A stretch of 20,366 nucleotides of DNA from Crocinitomicaceae bacterium (GCA_024643585.1 JAHEMP010000013.1:1-20366), one strand, 5' to 3'. Positions 1 through 9,525 are shown, counted from the first letter of the stretch. Notes: generated by a model not told the origin, from the sequence alone. Translations and numbers: made by a program.

Positions 1-1167
1 CAATACATGACCGAAATTTATGCTCAACAACCGGGGTCGCAGGCAGGAATGTGGAATAGACTTGAATACAGACCTTTGGAAGGATTTGTATTCGCGGTAA
101 CTCCGTTCAACTTTACAGCAATTGCAGCTAACCTTTGTGCAGCTCCAGCTATGATGGGAAACGTCGTTGTTTGGAAACCAGCTGAATCTCAAATGTATTC
201 AGCACAAGTTATTATGGAAATTTTCCAAGAGGCAGGTTTGCCGGATGGTGTTGTAAATATGATTTCAGTGTCTGGCCCAGTAGCTGGTGAGGTCGTTTTC
301 AAACATAGAGATTTCGCAGGACTTCACTTTACAGGTTCTACTGGCGTATTCCGTCATATGTGGAAAGAAGTTGGAATGAATATAGAAAAATACAGAAGCT
401 ACCCACGAGTTGTTGGTGAAACAGGTGGAAAAGACTTCGTAGTAGCGCACAATTCGGCTGATGCAAAAGAAGTTGCGACTGCAATAGCAAGAGGAGCTTT
501 CGAATACCAAGGACAAAAATGTTCAGCCGCTTCCCGTGGATATGTTCCACAATCGATTTGGGCAGATGTTAAGTCTTCACTAATTGATCAGGTGAAATCA
601 TTCAAAATGGGAACAACGGAAGATCCTTCCAACTTCATCAATGCTGTTATCGACGAAAAAGCTTTTGATAAAATCGCTGCGTATATTGATGATATTAAAA
701 AGCAACCGGATGCTGAAATTATTGCTGGTGGTAATTACGACAAATCGATAGGTTACTTTATTGAACCAACTGTTGTCGTAACGACAAATCCAACATTCAG
801 AACCATGTGCGAAGAAATTTTTGGACCAGTTATGACTCTTTACGTATACGATGACAAAGACTTCGATGCTGTTTTGGATTTGGTTGATCAAACTTCGGAT
901 TACGCCTTGACAGGTTGCATCATGGCAAAAGATCGTTATGTGATTAACCACGCCATGAAGAAACTGGAAAATGCTGCTGGAAACTTTTACATCAACGACA
1001 AACCAACGGGTGCCGTTGTTGGTCAACAACCATTTGGTGGTGCAAGAGGTTCTGGCACAAACGACAAAGCAGGTGCCGCAATGAACTTGCTACGTTGGGT
1101 TTCTGCTCGTACCATCAAAGAAACCTTCGTTACACCTAAAGATTACAAATATCCGTTCTTGGGATAA
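1..1167 (+). CDS. pruA: L-glutamate gamma-semialdehyde (1-pyrroline-5-carboxylate) dehydrogenase, C-terminal part
   Basis: This is the C-terminal 388 codons of an aldehyde dehydrogenase superfamily protein. The reading frame is open to the first base, so the Met at base 7 is internal, and about 150 residues are missing compared with the roughly 540-residue family. The enzyme oxidises glutamate semialdehyde to glutamate with NAD+, the second step of proline catabolism in the cytoplasm. Visible ALDH motifs are the cofactor-binding stretch TPFNFTAIAAN, the conserved glutamate in GETGGKDF (Glu codon at 418-420), the catalytic cysteine in GQKCSAASRGY (Cys codon at 520-522) and EEIFGPV. The C-terminal QPFGGARGSGTNDKAG and the ending typical of P5C dehydrogenases separate it from generic ALDHs. 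No proline dehydrogenase domain is fused in the visible part. The gene is followed by a strong terminator, so it ends its transcription unit. The assignment is by motif and family resemblance and is quite secure. Confidence 0.93.
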   Translation, partial: QYMTEIYAQQPGSQAGMWNRLEYRPLEGFVFAVTPFNFTAIAANLCAAPAMMGNVVVWKPAESQMYSAQVIMEIFQEAGLPDGVVNMISVSGPVAGEVVFKHRDFAGLHFTGSTGVFRHMWKEVGMNIEKYRSYPRVVGETGGKDFVVAHNSADAKEVATAIARGAFEYQGQKCSAASRGYVPQSIWADVKSSLIDQVKSFKMGTTEDPSNFINAVIDEKAFDKIAAYIDDIKKQPDAEIIAGGNYDKSIGYFIEPTVVVTTNPTFRTMCEEIFGPVMTLYVYDDKDFDAVLDLVDQTSDYALTGCIMAKDRYVINHAMKKLENAAGNFYINDKPTGAVVGQQPFGGARGSGTNDKAGAAMNLLRWVSARTIKETFVTPKDYKYPFLG

Positions 1168-1190
1168 GAAACGAAAAGTATACTTTTAGA

Positions 1191-1225
1191 AAACGGAATC
1201 TCAGCAATGGGGTTCCGTTTTTTTT
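1191..1225 (+). terminator. Rho-independent terminator of pruA
   Basis: A nine-base-pair stem (AACGGAATC at 1192-1200 with GGTTCCGTT at 1211-1219, one G-U pair) has a ten-base loop and is followed directly by a run of nine T. It starts 24 bases after the pruA stop codon, the usual place and form for intrinsic termination. Confidence 0.88.
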
Positions 1226-1658
1226 CTTTCAATTTGCCAGAAAAATTGGTATCTTTAAATTATTCTAAAAATAAAAGTTACGATTTTGTTGAGTAAAACT
1301 TTCGCTTAAATCACTGCTAGTAATGTGCTTTATGAGTTATAAAAAAGATTATCAATTGTAAAAATCTTGTTTGCTCGTTCTTTGATTATAATTTTTTCCA
1401 ATCTCCATTTCAGCTTAACGAGGGCTTACAGTCTTACGACAGAAATTTGTAGGTTTTAAGAAATGCTGTTAATTCAGAAGTGTATAATCTCTAATATATA
1501 TTTTCGGAAATTATCCGTGTTTACAGAATTTGCTTTAGCCATTGAAAACCCATTTTAGGTAGAAGTAGTTGCAAAATGTAACAAATAGATAAATAATCTC
1601 ATTAAAGATTAAAAGGTATGTACAGATTTGTTTTTAAAAAATTATCGGGAAAACGAAA
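1226..1658. other. AT-rich intergenic spacer without a recognised gene
   Basis: This 433-base spacer lies between the pruA terminator and the adenylyl cyclase gene. I see no open frame of useful length, no tRNA fold and no repeat array. The only palindromic signal is a weak six-base inverted repeat (AAGATT 1345-1350 / AATCTT 1363-1368). The cyclase promoter must lie here, but no exact TAnnTTTG box occurs on the plus strand. The nearest partial match is CAGATTTG at 1623-1630, without a properly spaced TTG. The length suggests room for regulation, but nothing specific can be named. Confidence 0.5.
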
Positions 1659-3461
1659 ATGAAAAAGTGTCTGTTATACATAGTTTTTATTTCATTTACG
1701 GTTTTTGGAAATGATGAAAACATGGACATGGACAGACTTTTAGCCAAGATGCGCTCCTCACCAGAATCTAAATTAGCAGTTGATCAATACAATCATTTTA
1801 TTGACTCCATGTTTAGAAGTGAAATTCCCAAGAATAAACGTGGTTTGTACAACTATATAACTAATACCTATAAAATTGCTAAAAGAATAAATTATAAACA
1901 TGGTATGGCCATGGCACAATACCACCTTGGTAAATATCATATTTCTACTTACAGCAATTATTCAAAGGCTATTCCAGCCATTTTAACAAGTCTAACCCTA
2001 TACGAACGCGAGAAAGATAGCCTGGGTATTTCCCAGTGCTACTTGCAATTGGGGGTAATTAGTTATGTTACTCAGTATTTTGAAGATGGTATAAAAAACT
2101 TCAAACATTCACTACGGTATCACAACAACCCAACATCCACTTATCTATTGGCAATTTCCTATACCGAATTAAACAATTTTGTTCTTTCCAAAAAATACTT
2201 TTTTTCAGCTATTGATGAATACAAAAAGACAAATAAGATAAAGGGGTTGAACGAATGTTATATGTATCTGGGTAAAATGTATTTATCAGAACAAGATTTT
2301 GATTCGGCTTATTATTATCTCAAATTGACCTTGCCTCCTATTATGAAAAGTGATTCTGAAGAAGATTTTTCACGCCCATATGCCTTAATTTCGGAGTACT
2401 TTTTCTTAAACAGACGCTTGGATAGTGCTTTGTATTATGCCCAAAAGAGTTATAAATTGACAAAATTAAAGGATGATCAAATAAGTGCCGTGATTTCCAC
2501 GGAAATAATAAGCAAGGTTTACGAAGAAAAAAAAGATTTTAGGAAAGCTCTCTATTTTCTGCAACTTCATTATCTCTTAAAGAATGAAAACATGAAAGGA
2601 GATACCAAACAAAAAATCGCTGAAATGCATGATATGTTCGATTTCACAAGAAAAATGGACAAAGAAAAACAAAAGCATCGTGAAGAAATCTATAAAAAAA
2701 ATCGAACAAAAAACATTTTTTTAGTCACAGGACTTTTTGTCTTGCTAGTATCTGGTGGACTTTGGAGTCGATTGGATTATGTAAGAAAATCGAAAGCAGC
2801 TTTGCAACATGAAAAAAATGTTTCTGAATCTTTACTATTAAATATTCTTCCACTTGAAATTGCTCAAGAACTAAAAGAAAATGGCTCGGCAAAGGCAAGA
2901 AATTTCAAAAATGCCACCATATTGTTTACCGATTTTAAAAGCTTTACTGAATTTAGTGAGAAACTAAGCGCGTCCGACCTAGTCAAGGAGATAAATGAAT
3001 GCTTTATTGGTTTTGATTCCATCATGGATAAGTATAGCATAGAAAAAATTAAAACTATTGGTGACGCTTATTTGGCAGCAGGGGGCATCCCAATTCCTTC
3101 TGAGGATTCCGTTAAAAATACAGTTCTGGCTGCTCTTGAAATGCAAGAATACATTATCAAAAGAAAAGAACAATTGGAAATCAGTGGTTTGCCTGCTTTT
3201 GAAATGCGGGTAGGCGTTCATACAGGGCCTGTTGTAGCCGGTATTGTAGGTGTAAAAAAATTCCAGTATGATATTTGGGGCGATACCGTAAACACGGCCA
3301 GCCGAATAGAAAGTTGCGGTGTCGTAGGCAAGGTCAATATAAGTCAAGCAACTTATGATCTTTTAAAGGATGATATAACTTTTACTTTTGAAAGTCGAGG
3401 TAAAATTGAAGCCAAAGGCAAAGGAGAAATAGAGATGTGGTTTGTGTCTCGATCTGTATAA
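1659..3461 (+). CDS. TPR-repeat membrane protein with class III adenylyl cyclase domain
   Basis: The 600-residue protein is predicted to make cAMP from ATP at the inner membrane face. Residues 1-17 look like a signal peptide (MKKCLLYIVFISFTVFG). Residues 40-310 are helical repeats of TPR type (for example AMAQYHLGKYHIS, SQCYLQLGVISY, NECYMYLGKMYL). A charged, probably coiled segment at 320-351 leads to one membrane helix at about 353-370. Residues 389-409 match the cyclase transducer element (LLLNILPLEIAQELKENG). The catalytic domain at about 412-597 has both metal-binding aspartates (D425 in ILFTDFKSFT, D469 in KTIGDAY), the adenine-specifying pair K465 and D538 (YDIWGD), and the transition-state residues N545 and R549. 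The K/D pair indicates ATP rather than GTP; activity itself is inference. If the signal peptide works, the TPR region is periplasmic and the cyclase cytoplasmic. It stands alone, facing the minus-strand GMC oxidoreductase gene, with no visible partner. Confidence 0.9.
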   Translation: MKKCLLYIVFISFTVFGNDENMDMDRLLAKMRSSPESKLAVDQYNHFIDSMFRSEIPKNKRGLYNYITNTYKIAKRINYKHGMAMAQYHLGKYHISTYSNYSKAIPAILTSLTLYEREKDSLGISQCYLQLGVISYVTQYFEDGIKNFKHSLRYHNNPTSTYLLAISYTELNNFVLSKKYFFSAIDEYKKTNKIKGLNECYMYLGKMYLSEQDFDSAYYYLKLTLPPIMKSDSEEDFSRPYALISEYFFLNRRLDSALYYAQKSYKLTKLKDDQISAVISTEIISKVYEEKKDFRKALYFLQLHYLLKNENMKGDTKQKIAEMHDMFDFTRKMDKEKQKHREEIYKKNRTKNIFLVTGLFVLLVSGGLWSRLDYVRKSKAALQHEKNVSESLLLNILPLEIAQELKENGSAKARNFKNATILFTDFKSFTEFSEKLSASDLVKEINECFIGFDSIMDKYSIEKIKTIGDAYLAAGGIPIPSEDSVKNTVLAALEMQEYIIKRKEQLEISGLPAFEMRVGVHTGPVVAGIVGVKKFQYDIWGDTVNTASRIESCGVVGKVNISQATYDLLKDDITFTFESRGKIEAKGKGEIEMWFVSRSV

Positions 3462-3541
3462 ATGTTCATAATACCCATCTTGACCAAAACCTTTCCTTAA
3501 CCGAAATTTTAATCGCACTAATGGTTCATTTTCTTGATGTG

Positions 3542-5128
3542 TTAAAAATTCTTCTCTTTCTGTCTAATCTCCCCCATCGCTCTTTCGGCAATAGCTGTAA
3601 TCGTCAAAGAAGGATTTACGCCCGGATTGGCAGAGATCATGGAACCATCAATTACGAATAAGTTTTTGTATCCAAATACCAAATTGTTCTTATCGATAAC
3701 GCCGACGGAGTTGTCTCTTCCCATAACCGCTCCGCCCAGAATATGCGCTGTAGACGGAATTCCGGCCAAGGTTTCCAGTGAGAAAGAAGTACTTACGCCA
3801 TTCACGGCTTTTGCATATTCCTTGACTAGCTTTACAGATTCAGGAATAAAAGGCGTTGGTTTTTTTCCCGTGCTCATGGAAGAACGCATGGAACCAAAAC
3901 TATTTCTTTTAAACTTTAGCGTACTATCTAGTGTTTGCATGAAAAGAAGGACAACCGTTTTCTTCGCCCAGCTGTTTTTAAAATAGATCTTAAAGTATTT
4001 GAGCGGTGATTTAAAAAATGCCACCAAAATTTTCCCTAAACGAACGAAGACATTATTCCCCGTAACATAAGGAAGATGAACCAATTTCCATGCATTGGAT
4101 CCTTCGCCGTATCTACAAATTTCCAAATGACTGTTTTCATCTGTGTCTAAAATGCTGCCAATGGCGACACCTTTTGAAAAATCTTTGTCTTTATCCAACG
4201 TTGAAACACTCACCAATGTTTCGTTGTTGCTGCGAATGTCATCTCCAAGTTTATCGGATAAATTCGGAAGAGATTTATTCTTCAATTTCAACAATAACTT
4301 TACTGTACCTAAAACACCTCCAGAAAAAACAACCCCTTTTGCTTTGATTTTTCTTGCTTTGGAAAAAATCCTTGTACTTGATTTTATTGAAATTTCGTAA
4401 CCTTCGGAACCATCACTTTTACCAATTGGTCGAACATCGTAAACTTCATTTTCGGCTAGAATTTCGGCGCCCAATTTTTGTGCTAAATGGAGATAGTTTT
4501 TATCCAAAGTGTTTTTGGAATTATTTCTACATCCTGTCATACAAGCTCCGCAATAATTACAACCTGTTCTATCTGGACCTTCACCTCCAAAAAATGGATC
4601 TTTTTTAGTCACGTTTTCTTCACCAAAATAAACGGCTACATTCGTTGGGCTATAGTTTTCATTAATATTTCGATTATTAGCAACCTGTTTCAAACCGTTA
4701 TCGCCATCGAACAATTTTGGGTTTTGAGTGGCGCCCAGCATTCTTAATGCTTCGTCGTAAAACGGTTTTAATTCATTCTCCCAATCATTTAGTTCGGCCC
4801 AGCTTCCCGTTTTAAAAAATGTTGACTTTGGAACGGGCAAAGTATTCGCATAAACAAGAGATCCTCCACCGACACCTGTTCCAGATAAAACAGCCAAATG
4901 TTTGAAAATGGTCAATTTCATTATACCAAATAAGCGAAGCTCAGGTAACCAAAGCCATTTTCTCAAATTCCAATTCGTTTTAGGGAAATCTTTGGCCTTG
5001 TACCATTTGCCTTTTTCCACAACAAGAACTTTGTATCCTTTCTGCGAGAGTCTTAGCGCACTTACTGATCCGCCAAACCCACTTCCAATTATGACATAAT
5101 CGTAATCCATTGACTCAAATATATTCAT
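3542..5128 (-). CDS. GMC-family FAD-dependent oxidoreductase (cholesterol-oxidase-like) with four-cysteine motif
   Basis: This flavoprotein is predicted to oxidise an alcohol or sterol-like substrate; the substrate is unknown. From the chosen start it has 528 residues. The N-terminal FAD-binding GxGxxG is GSGFGG (residues 15-20), followed by the ADP-binding strand VLVVEKG. GTGVGGGSLVYAN is the second GMC flavin motif. An insert RTGCNYCGACMTGCRNN carries C190, C193, C196 and C200, a ferredoxin-like spacing seen in a bacterial subgroup of this family. The C-terminal AHILGGAVMG and NPGVNPSLTITAIAERAM supply the expected active-site H462 and N505. The frame is open up to an ATG at 5179, but that ATG lies inside the rpoC terminator hairpin, and the extra residues resemble no GMC N-terminus. 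I therefore place the start at 5128 (MNIFESMDYDYVIIGSG). The ATG at 5110, just before DYDYVIIGSG, is also possible. No own promoter is recognised, so it may depend on read-through from rpoC. Confidence 0.88.
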   Translation of the reverse strand: MNIFESMDYDYVIIGSGFGGSVSALRLSQKGYKVLVVEKGKWYKAKDFPKTNWNLRKWLWLPELRLFGIMKLTIFKHLAVLSGTGVGGGSLVYANTLPVPKSTFFKTGSWAELNDWENELKPFYDEALRMLGATQNPKLFDGDNGLKQVANNRNINENYSPTNVAVYFGEENVTKKDPFFGGEGPDRTGCNYCGACMTGCRNNSKNTLDKNYLHLAQKLGAEILAENEVYDVRPIGKSDGSEGYEISIKSSTRIFSKARKIKAKGVVFSGGVLGTVKLLLKLKNKSLPNLSDKLGDDIRSNNETLVSVSTLDKDKDFSKGVAIGSILDTDENSHLEICRYGEGSNAWKLVHLPYVTGNNVFVRLGKILVAFFKSPLKYFKIYFKNSWAKKTVVLLFMQTLDSTLKFKRNSFGSMRSSMSTGKKPTPFIPESVKLVKEYAKAVNGVSTSFSLETLAGIPSTAHILGGAVMGRDNSVGVIDKNNLVFGYKNLFVIDGSMISANPGVNPSLTITAIAERAMGEIRQKEKNF

Positions 5129-5147
5129 TTTTCGTACCGAATTAAAC

Positions 5148-5182
5148 AAAAAAATGGGAGCCAATTTCTTGACTCCCATTTT
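5148..5182 (-). terminator. Rho-independent terminator of the rpoBC operon
   Basis: On the minus strand a perfect ten-base-pair stem (AAAATGGGAG / CTCCCATTTT, arms 5173-5182 and 5151-5160) is followed by a run of seven T (5154-5148). It starts 19 bases after the rpoC stop codon. The structure also contains the upstream ATG at 5179 of the GMC oxidoreductase frame, which argues against that ATG as a start. Confidence 0.88.
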
Positions 5183-5201
5183 ATTCTATTTGTTTTTATT
5201 A

Positions 5202-8200
5202 CTAAGCTTCAGCTTCTAATCTTGATAACTCTTCTTTTCCTGCAACAACCACATTTTGGAAACGACGTACTCCAGTTCCTGCCGGTATTAAGTGACCTAC
5301 AATTACATTTTCTTTCAATCCTAATAGGTTATCTTCTTTACCAGAAATAGCTGCTTCGTTCAATACTTTCGTAGTTTCCTGGAACGATGCCGCAGAAATA
5401 AACGATTGTGTTTGAAGTGATGCACGAGTGATACCTTGCAACAACGGTGTAGATGTTGCTGGAACTGCGTCTCTTGCTTCAACAGCTTGGCTATCTGTAC
5501 GTTTCAATTGAGAGTTTTCATCACGTAAACGACGAGCTGAGATGATTTGTCCATTTTTCAATGTTGTAGAATCACCTTTGTCAACTACGACTTTCATTCC
5601 GTAAATTGCGTCATTCTCTTCCATGATATCTGCTTTGTGAACAGATTGTCCTTCCAAGAAACGAGTATCTCCAGCGTCGATAATCTCTGCTTTCAACATC
5701 ATTTGACGTACAATTACTTCGAAATGTTTATCGTTAATTTTCACCCCTTGCAAACGGTATACCTCTTGAATTTCATTCACAATGTACTCTTGTACAGCTG
5801 TAGGTCCTTCAATGTTTAATATATCGTTTGGCGTTACAGCTCCATCAGACAATGCACTACCTGCACGAACGAAATCATTTTCTTGTACCAAGATGTGTTT
5901 CGAAAGTGGAACCAAGTATTTACGTACTTCACCTGTTTTCGTTGTGATAATAATCTCACGGTTACCTCTTTTGATTTTTCCGTATTCTGCAATACCGTCA
6001 ATCTCTGAAATAACAGCTGGATTTGAAGGGTTACGTGCTTCGAATAACTCCGTTACACGTGGTAAACCTCCTGTAATATCACCTGTTTTTCCTGCCACAC
6101 GAGGGATTTTAACCAAAATCTCACCTGCTTCAATTTTATCTCCTTCAACAACAGAAATGTGTGCATCTACTGGTAAACTGAATTCTCTTAATACCTCTTT
6201 AGTTTTAAGATCGATAATATGTATTGCTGGATTTTTCTTTTTATCTCTTGACTCTGTAATTACTTTTTCAGTAAATCCAGTTTGCTCATCGACTTCTTCA
6301 CGGAATGTAACACCTTCAATGATATTATCGAAGACAACTTTACCATCAACATCAGAAACGATTACAGCATTGTATGGATCCCATTTACAGATCACATCGC
6401 CTTTTTTCACTTTCTTAACATCACCGATAACCATTTCAGAACCGTAAGGAATATTCGCTGTCTGAATTACAATTCCAGATTTTTCATCCGTAACTTTCAT
6501 TTCAGCAGAACGTCCAATTACAACAACTTTTTTCGTGCCATCTGCATTTTTCTTCTCGATAGTTCTCAATTCTTCAATTTCGAATTTACCGTTTGCTTTT
6601 GCTTTTAAGTCTGAAATATCTGTTGTATTCGATGCAGTACCCCCAACGTGGAAAGTTCTCAACGTCAACTGTGTTCCTGGTTCACCAATTGATTGTGCAG
6701 CAATTACACCAACTGTATCTCCTAACTGAGCATCGCGGTGCGTTGCAAGGTTTCGTCCGTAACATTTTGAACAAACTCCTCTACGCATTTCACAAGTCAA
6801 TACTGAACGAATTTCAACTTCATCAATTTCAGCTTTTTCAATTGCTTCAGCGACATCTTCGTTGATAATTGCACCAGCCTCAACTAATAGTTCTTCCGTT
6901 TCTGGGTGGAAAATATCATGAACAGATGTTCTACCTAATATACGGTCGTACAATGGTTCAACAATATCATCGTTTTTCTTCAATGCAGTTGCAACCAATC
7001 CACGTAAGGTTCCGCAGTCATTCACATTGATAACAACATCTTGTGCAACGTCAACCAAACGACGAGTAAGATAACCTGCATCGGCTGTTTTCAAGGCTGT
7101 ATCCGCCAAACCTTTACGAGCACCGTGGGTAGAGATAAAGTATTCCAAAATTGATAATCCTTCTTTAAAGTTGGACAAAATTGGATTTTCAATAATCTCT
7201 TGAGATGATGCACCAGATTTCTGCGGTTTCGCCATCAATCCACGCATACCAGACAGCTGACGAATTTGCTCTTTCGATCCACGAGCTCCAGAATCGTACA
7301 TCATGTAGATACTGTTAAACCCTTGTTTATCTTCTTGCAATTGATTCATCAAAGTTGCAGTCAAACGTGAGTTTGTATGCGTCCAGATATCAATAATTTG
7401 GTTATAACGTTCGTTGTTAGTAATTAGACCCATGTTGTAATTGTCCATTACTTCTTTCACATCAGATTCCGCTTTATCCACCAATTCAACTTTTTGTTTT
7501 GGTATGATAATGTCATCTAAGTTGAAGGACAATCCACCTTTGAAGGCCATGTCATAACCCAACTCTTTGATATCATCCAAGAACTGAGCCGTGCGAGAAG
7601 TACCACAAATTTTCAATACTTTACCGATAATATCACGTAAAGCTTTCTTTGTCAATACATCATTTATGTATCCAACTTGTTTTGGAACGTTCACATTAAA
7701 CATAACGCGACCGCAAGTTGTTTCTTTCATTACTAAAACGGATTCTCCATTTTCATTCAAGTCGTATAATTTAACTTTGATATGAGCATGTAAATCCAAT
7801 TTTTTCTCGTTGTATGCAATGATAACTTCTTCAGGAGAGTAGAAAATTCCACCTTCGCCTTTTACCACAACGTCACCTTTGGTTACTTTACCTTTTGTAA
7901 TGTAGTAAAGACCCAAGACCATATCCTGAGATGGTACAGCTATTGGAGCACCATTTGCAGGGTTCAAGATATTATGTGAAGCCAACATCAACAATTGAGC
8001 CTCCAAAATTGCAGCGTTACCTAATGGTAAGTGAACCGCCATTTGATCCCCATCAAAATCGGCATTGAAGGCCGTCGTTACCAACGGGTGTAAACGAATC
8101 GCTTTTCCTTCAATCAATTTTGGTTGGAAAGACTGAATACCCAAACGGTGCAAAGTTGGTGCACGGTTAAGCAATACTGGATGTCCTTTTAATATGTTTT

Positions 8201-9491
8201 CCAAGATATCCCAAACAACAGGCTCTTTGCGGTCAACAATTTTCTTAGCTGATTTTACTGTTTTTACAATACCACGTTCAATCATTTTACGAATGATAAA
8301 CGGTTTGTACAATTCAGCAGCCATGTCTTTTGGTAAACCACATTCGTGTAATTTCAAATCTGGTCCAACAACAATTACCGAACGAGCAGAATAATCAACA
8401 CGTTTTCCTAATAAGTTTTGACGGAAACGACCTTGTTTACCTTTCAATGAATCAGAAAGAGATTTCAATGGACGATTAGACTCCGTTTTAACAGCTGATG
8501 CTTTTCTTGAGTTATCGAACAATGAATCAACTGATTCCTGCAACATACGTTTCTCATTACGCAAGATTACCTCCGGCGCTTTGATCTCGATCAATCTTTT
8601 CAAACGGTTGTTACGAATAATAACACGTCTGTATAAGTCATTTAAATCCGAAGTTGCGAAACGACCTCCATCCAATGGAACTAAAGGACGTAATTCAGGT
8701 GGAATAACAGGAACAACTTTTACAATCATCCATTCTGGTCTGTTCTCAATACGGTCTTTCGACTCACGCATTGCTTCAACAACTTGCAAACGTTTCAACG
8801 CTTCGTTCTTTCTTTGAACTGACGTTTCTGTGTTTGCTTGGTGACGTAAATTGAATGATGTTTCGTCCAAATCCATTGTGCTCAACAAGTCATAGATTGC
8901 TTCTGCACCCATTTTCGCGATGAACTTGTTTGGATCAGTATCCTCCAAATATTGGTTTTCTTTCGGAAGGGTTTCTAAGATATCCAAGTACTCTTCCTCA
9001 GTCAAGAAGTCAAGTCTTGCTAATTCAGATCCGTCCGCATTAACCGCAATTCCAGATTGAATTACTACATAACGTTCGTAGTAAATAATTTGATCCAATT
9101 TCTTTGTTGGAAGACCCAACAAATAACCTATTTTATTTGGTAATGAACGGAAGTACCAGATGTGTGCAACAGGAACAACTAATGAAATATGTCCCATACG
9201 CTCACGACGCACTTTTTTCTCCGTTACTTCAACACCACAACGGTCACAAACGATTCCTTTGTATCGGATTCTTTTGTATTTACCACAGTGGCATTCGTAG
9301 TCTTTAACCGGACCGAAGATACGCTCACAAAATAAACCATCTCTTTCAGGTTTATACGTTCGGTAATTTATCGTTTCCGGCTTCAATACTTCACCGCTTG
9401 AATTCTCCAGAATCATTTCTGGGGAAGCCAACGAGATGGTAATTTTATTGAAACTACTTTGTTTATTTGGTATTTCTTTTCTGTAAGCCAT
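5202..9491 (-). CDS. rpoC: DNA-directed RNA polymerase subunit beta'
   Basis: This 1429-residue protein is the beta' subunit of the core RNA polymerase and forms the clamp and half of the active site. The catalytic magnesium triad NADFDGDQMAVH is at D478, D480 and D482. The N-terminal zinc-binding cysteines are C67, C69, C82 and C85, and the second zinc site is C826, C900, C907 and C910 (LTCEMRRGVCSKC). The bridge helix and trigger-loop region includes GVIAAQSIGEPGTQLTLRTFH. Length and ends fit Bacteroidota RpoC. It follows rpoB after a 34-base gap with no hairpin, so the two are co-transcribed, and it ends the long operon just before a strong terminator. Nothing looks damaged or unusual. Confidence 0.98.
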   Translation of the reverse strand: MAYRKEIPNKQSSFNKITISLASPEMILENSSGEVLKPETINYRTYKPERDGLFCERIFGPVKDYECHCGKYKRIRYKGIVCDRCGVEVTEKKVRRERMGHISLVVPVAHIWYFRSLPNKIGYLLGLPTKKLDQIIYYERYVVIQSGIAVNADGSELARLDFLTEEEYLDILETLPKENQYLEDTDPNKFIAKMGAEAIYDLLSTMDLDETSFNLRHQANTETSVQRKNEALKRLQVVEAMRESKDRIENRPEWMIVKVVPVIPPELRPLVPLDGGRFATSDLNDLYRRVIIRNNRLKRLIEIKAPEVILRNEKRMLQESVDSLFDNSRKASAVKTESNRPLKSLSDSLKGKQGRFRQNLLGKRVDYSARSVIVVGPDLKLHECGLPKDMAAELYKPFIIRKMIERGIVKTVKSAKKIVDRKEPVVWDILENILKGHPVLLNRAPTLHRLGIQSFQPKLIEGKAIRLHPLVTTAFNADFDGDQMAVHLPLGNAAILEAQLLMLASHNILNPANGAPIAVPSQDMVLGLYYITKGKVTKGDVVVKGEGGIFYSPEEVIIAYNEKKLDLHAHIKVKLYDLNENGESVLVMKETTCGRVMFNVNVPKQVGYINDVLTKKALRDIIGKVLKICGTSRTAQFLDDIKELGYDMAFKGGLSFNLDDIIIPKQKVELVDKAESDVKEVMDNYNMGLITNNERYNQIIDIWTHTNSRLTATLMNQLQEDKQGFNSIYMMYDSGARGSKEQIRQLSGMRGLMAKPQKSGASSQEIIENPILSNFKEGLSILEYFISTHGARKGLADTALKTADAGYLTRRLVDVAQDVVINVNDCGTLRGLVATALKKNDDIVEPLYDRILGRTSVHDIFHPETEELLVEAGAIINEDVAEAIEKAEIDEVEIRSVLTCEMRRGVCSKCYGRNLATHRDAQLGDTVGVIAAQSIGEPGTQLTLRTFHVGGTASNTTDISDLKAKANGKFEIEELRTIEKKNADGTKKVVVIGRSAEMKVTDEKSGIVIQTANIPYGSEMVIGDVKKVKKGDVICKWDPYNAVIVSDVDGKVVFDNIIEGVTFREEVDEQTGFTEKVITESRDKKKNPAIHIIDLKTKEVLREFSLPVDAHISVVEGDKIEAGEILVKIPRVAGKTGDITGGLPRVTELFEARNPSNPAVISEIDGIAEYGKIKRGNREIIITTKTGEVRKYLVPLSKHILVQENDFVRAGSALSDGAVTPNDILNIEGPTAVQEYIVNEIQEVYRLQGVKINDKHFEVIVRQMMLKAEIIDAGDTRFLEGQSVHKADIMEENDAIYGMKVVVDKGDSTTLKNGQIISARRLRDENSQLKRTDSQAVEARDAVPATSTPLLQGITRASLQTQSFISAASFQETTKVLNEAAISGKEDNLLGLKENVIVGHLIPAGTGVRRFQNVVVAGKEELSRLEAEA

Positions 9492-9525
9492 TTTCTTGCT
9501 TTTCTAAAAATTCAACAACTTGCGT

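Noticed and set aside
265..1029. Minus-strand open frames opposite pruA
   Set aside because: They are shadows of the conserved aldehyde dehydrogenase frame, with no motifs or start signals.
1618..1630. Possible -7 promoter box (TACAGATTTG) before the cyclase
   Set aside because: The spacing inside the box does not match TAnnTTTG, and no TTG lies at the right distance upstream.
3437..3986. Plus-strand open frames around the cyclase/GMC convergent junction
   Set aside because: They overlap the C-terminal codons of the GMC oxidoreductase in antisense and have no family resemblance.
5782..6447. A 221-codon plus-strand open frame opposite rpoC, and other long plus-strand frames opposite rpoBC such as 12413-12859
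   Set aside because: They lie wholly antisense to highly conserved rpoC and rpoB codons, have low-complexity serine/threonine-rich products and resemble no family.
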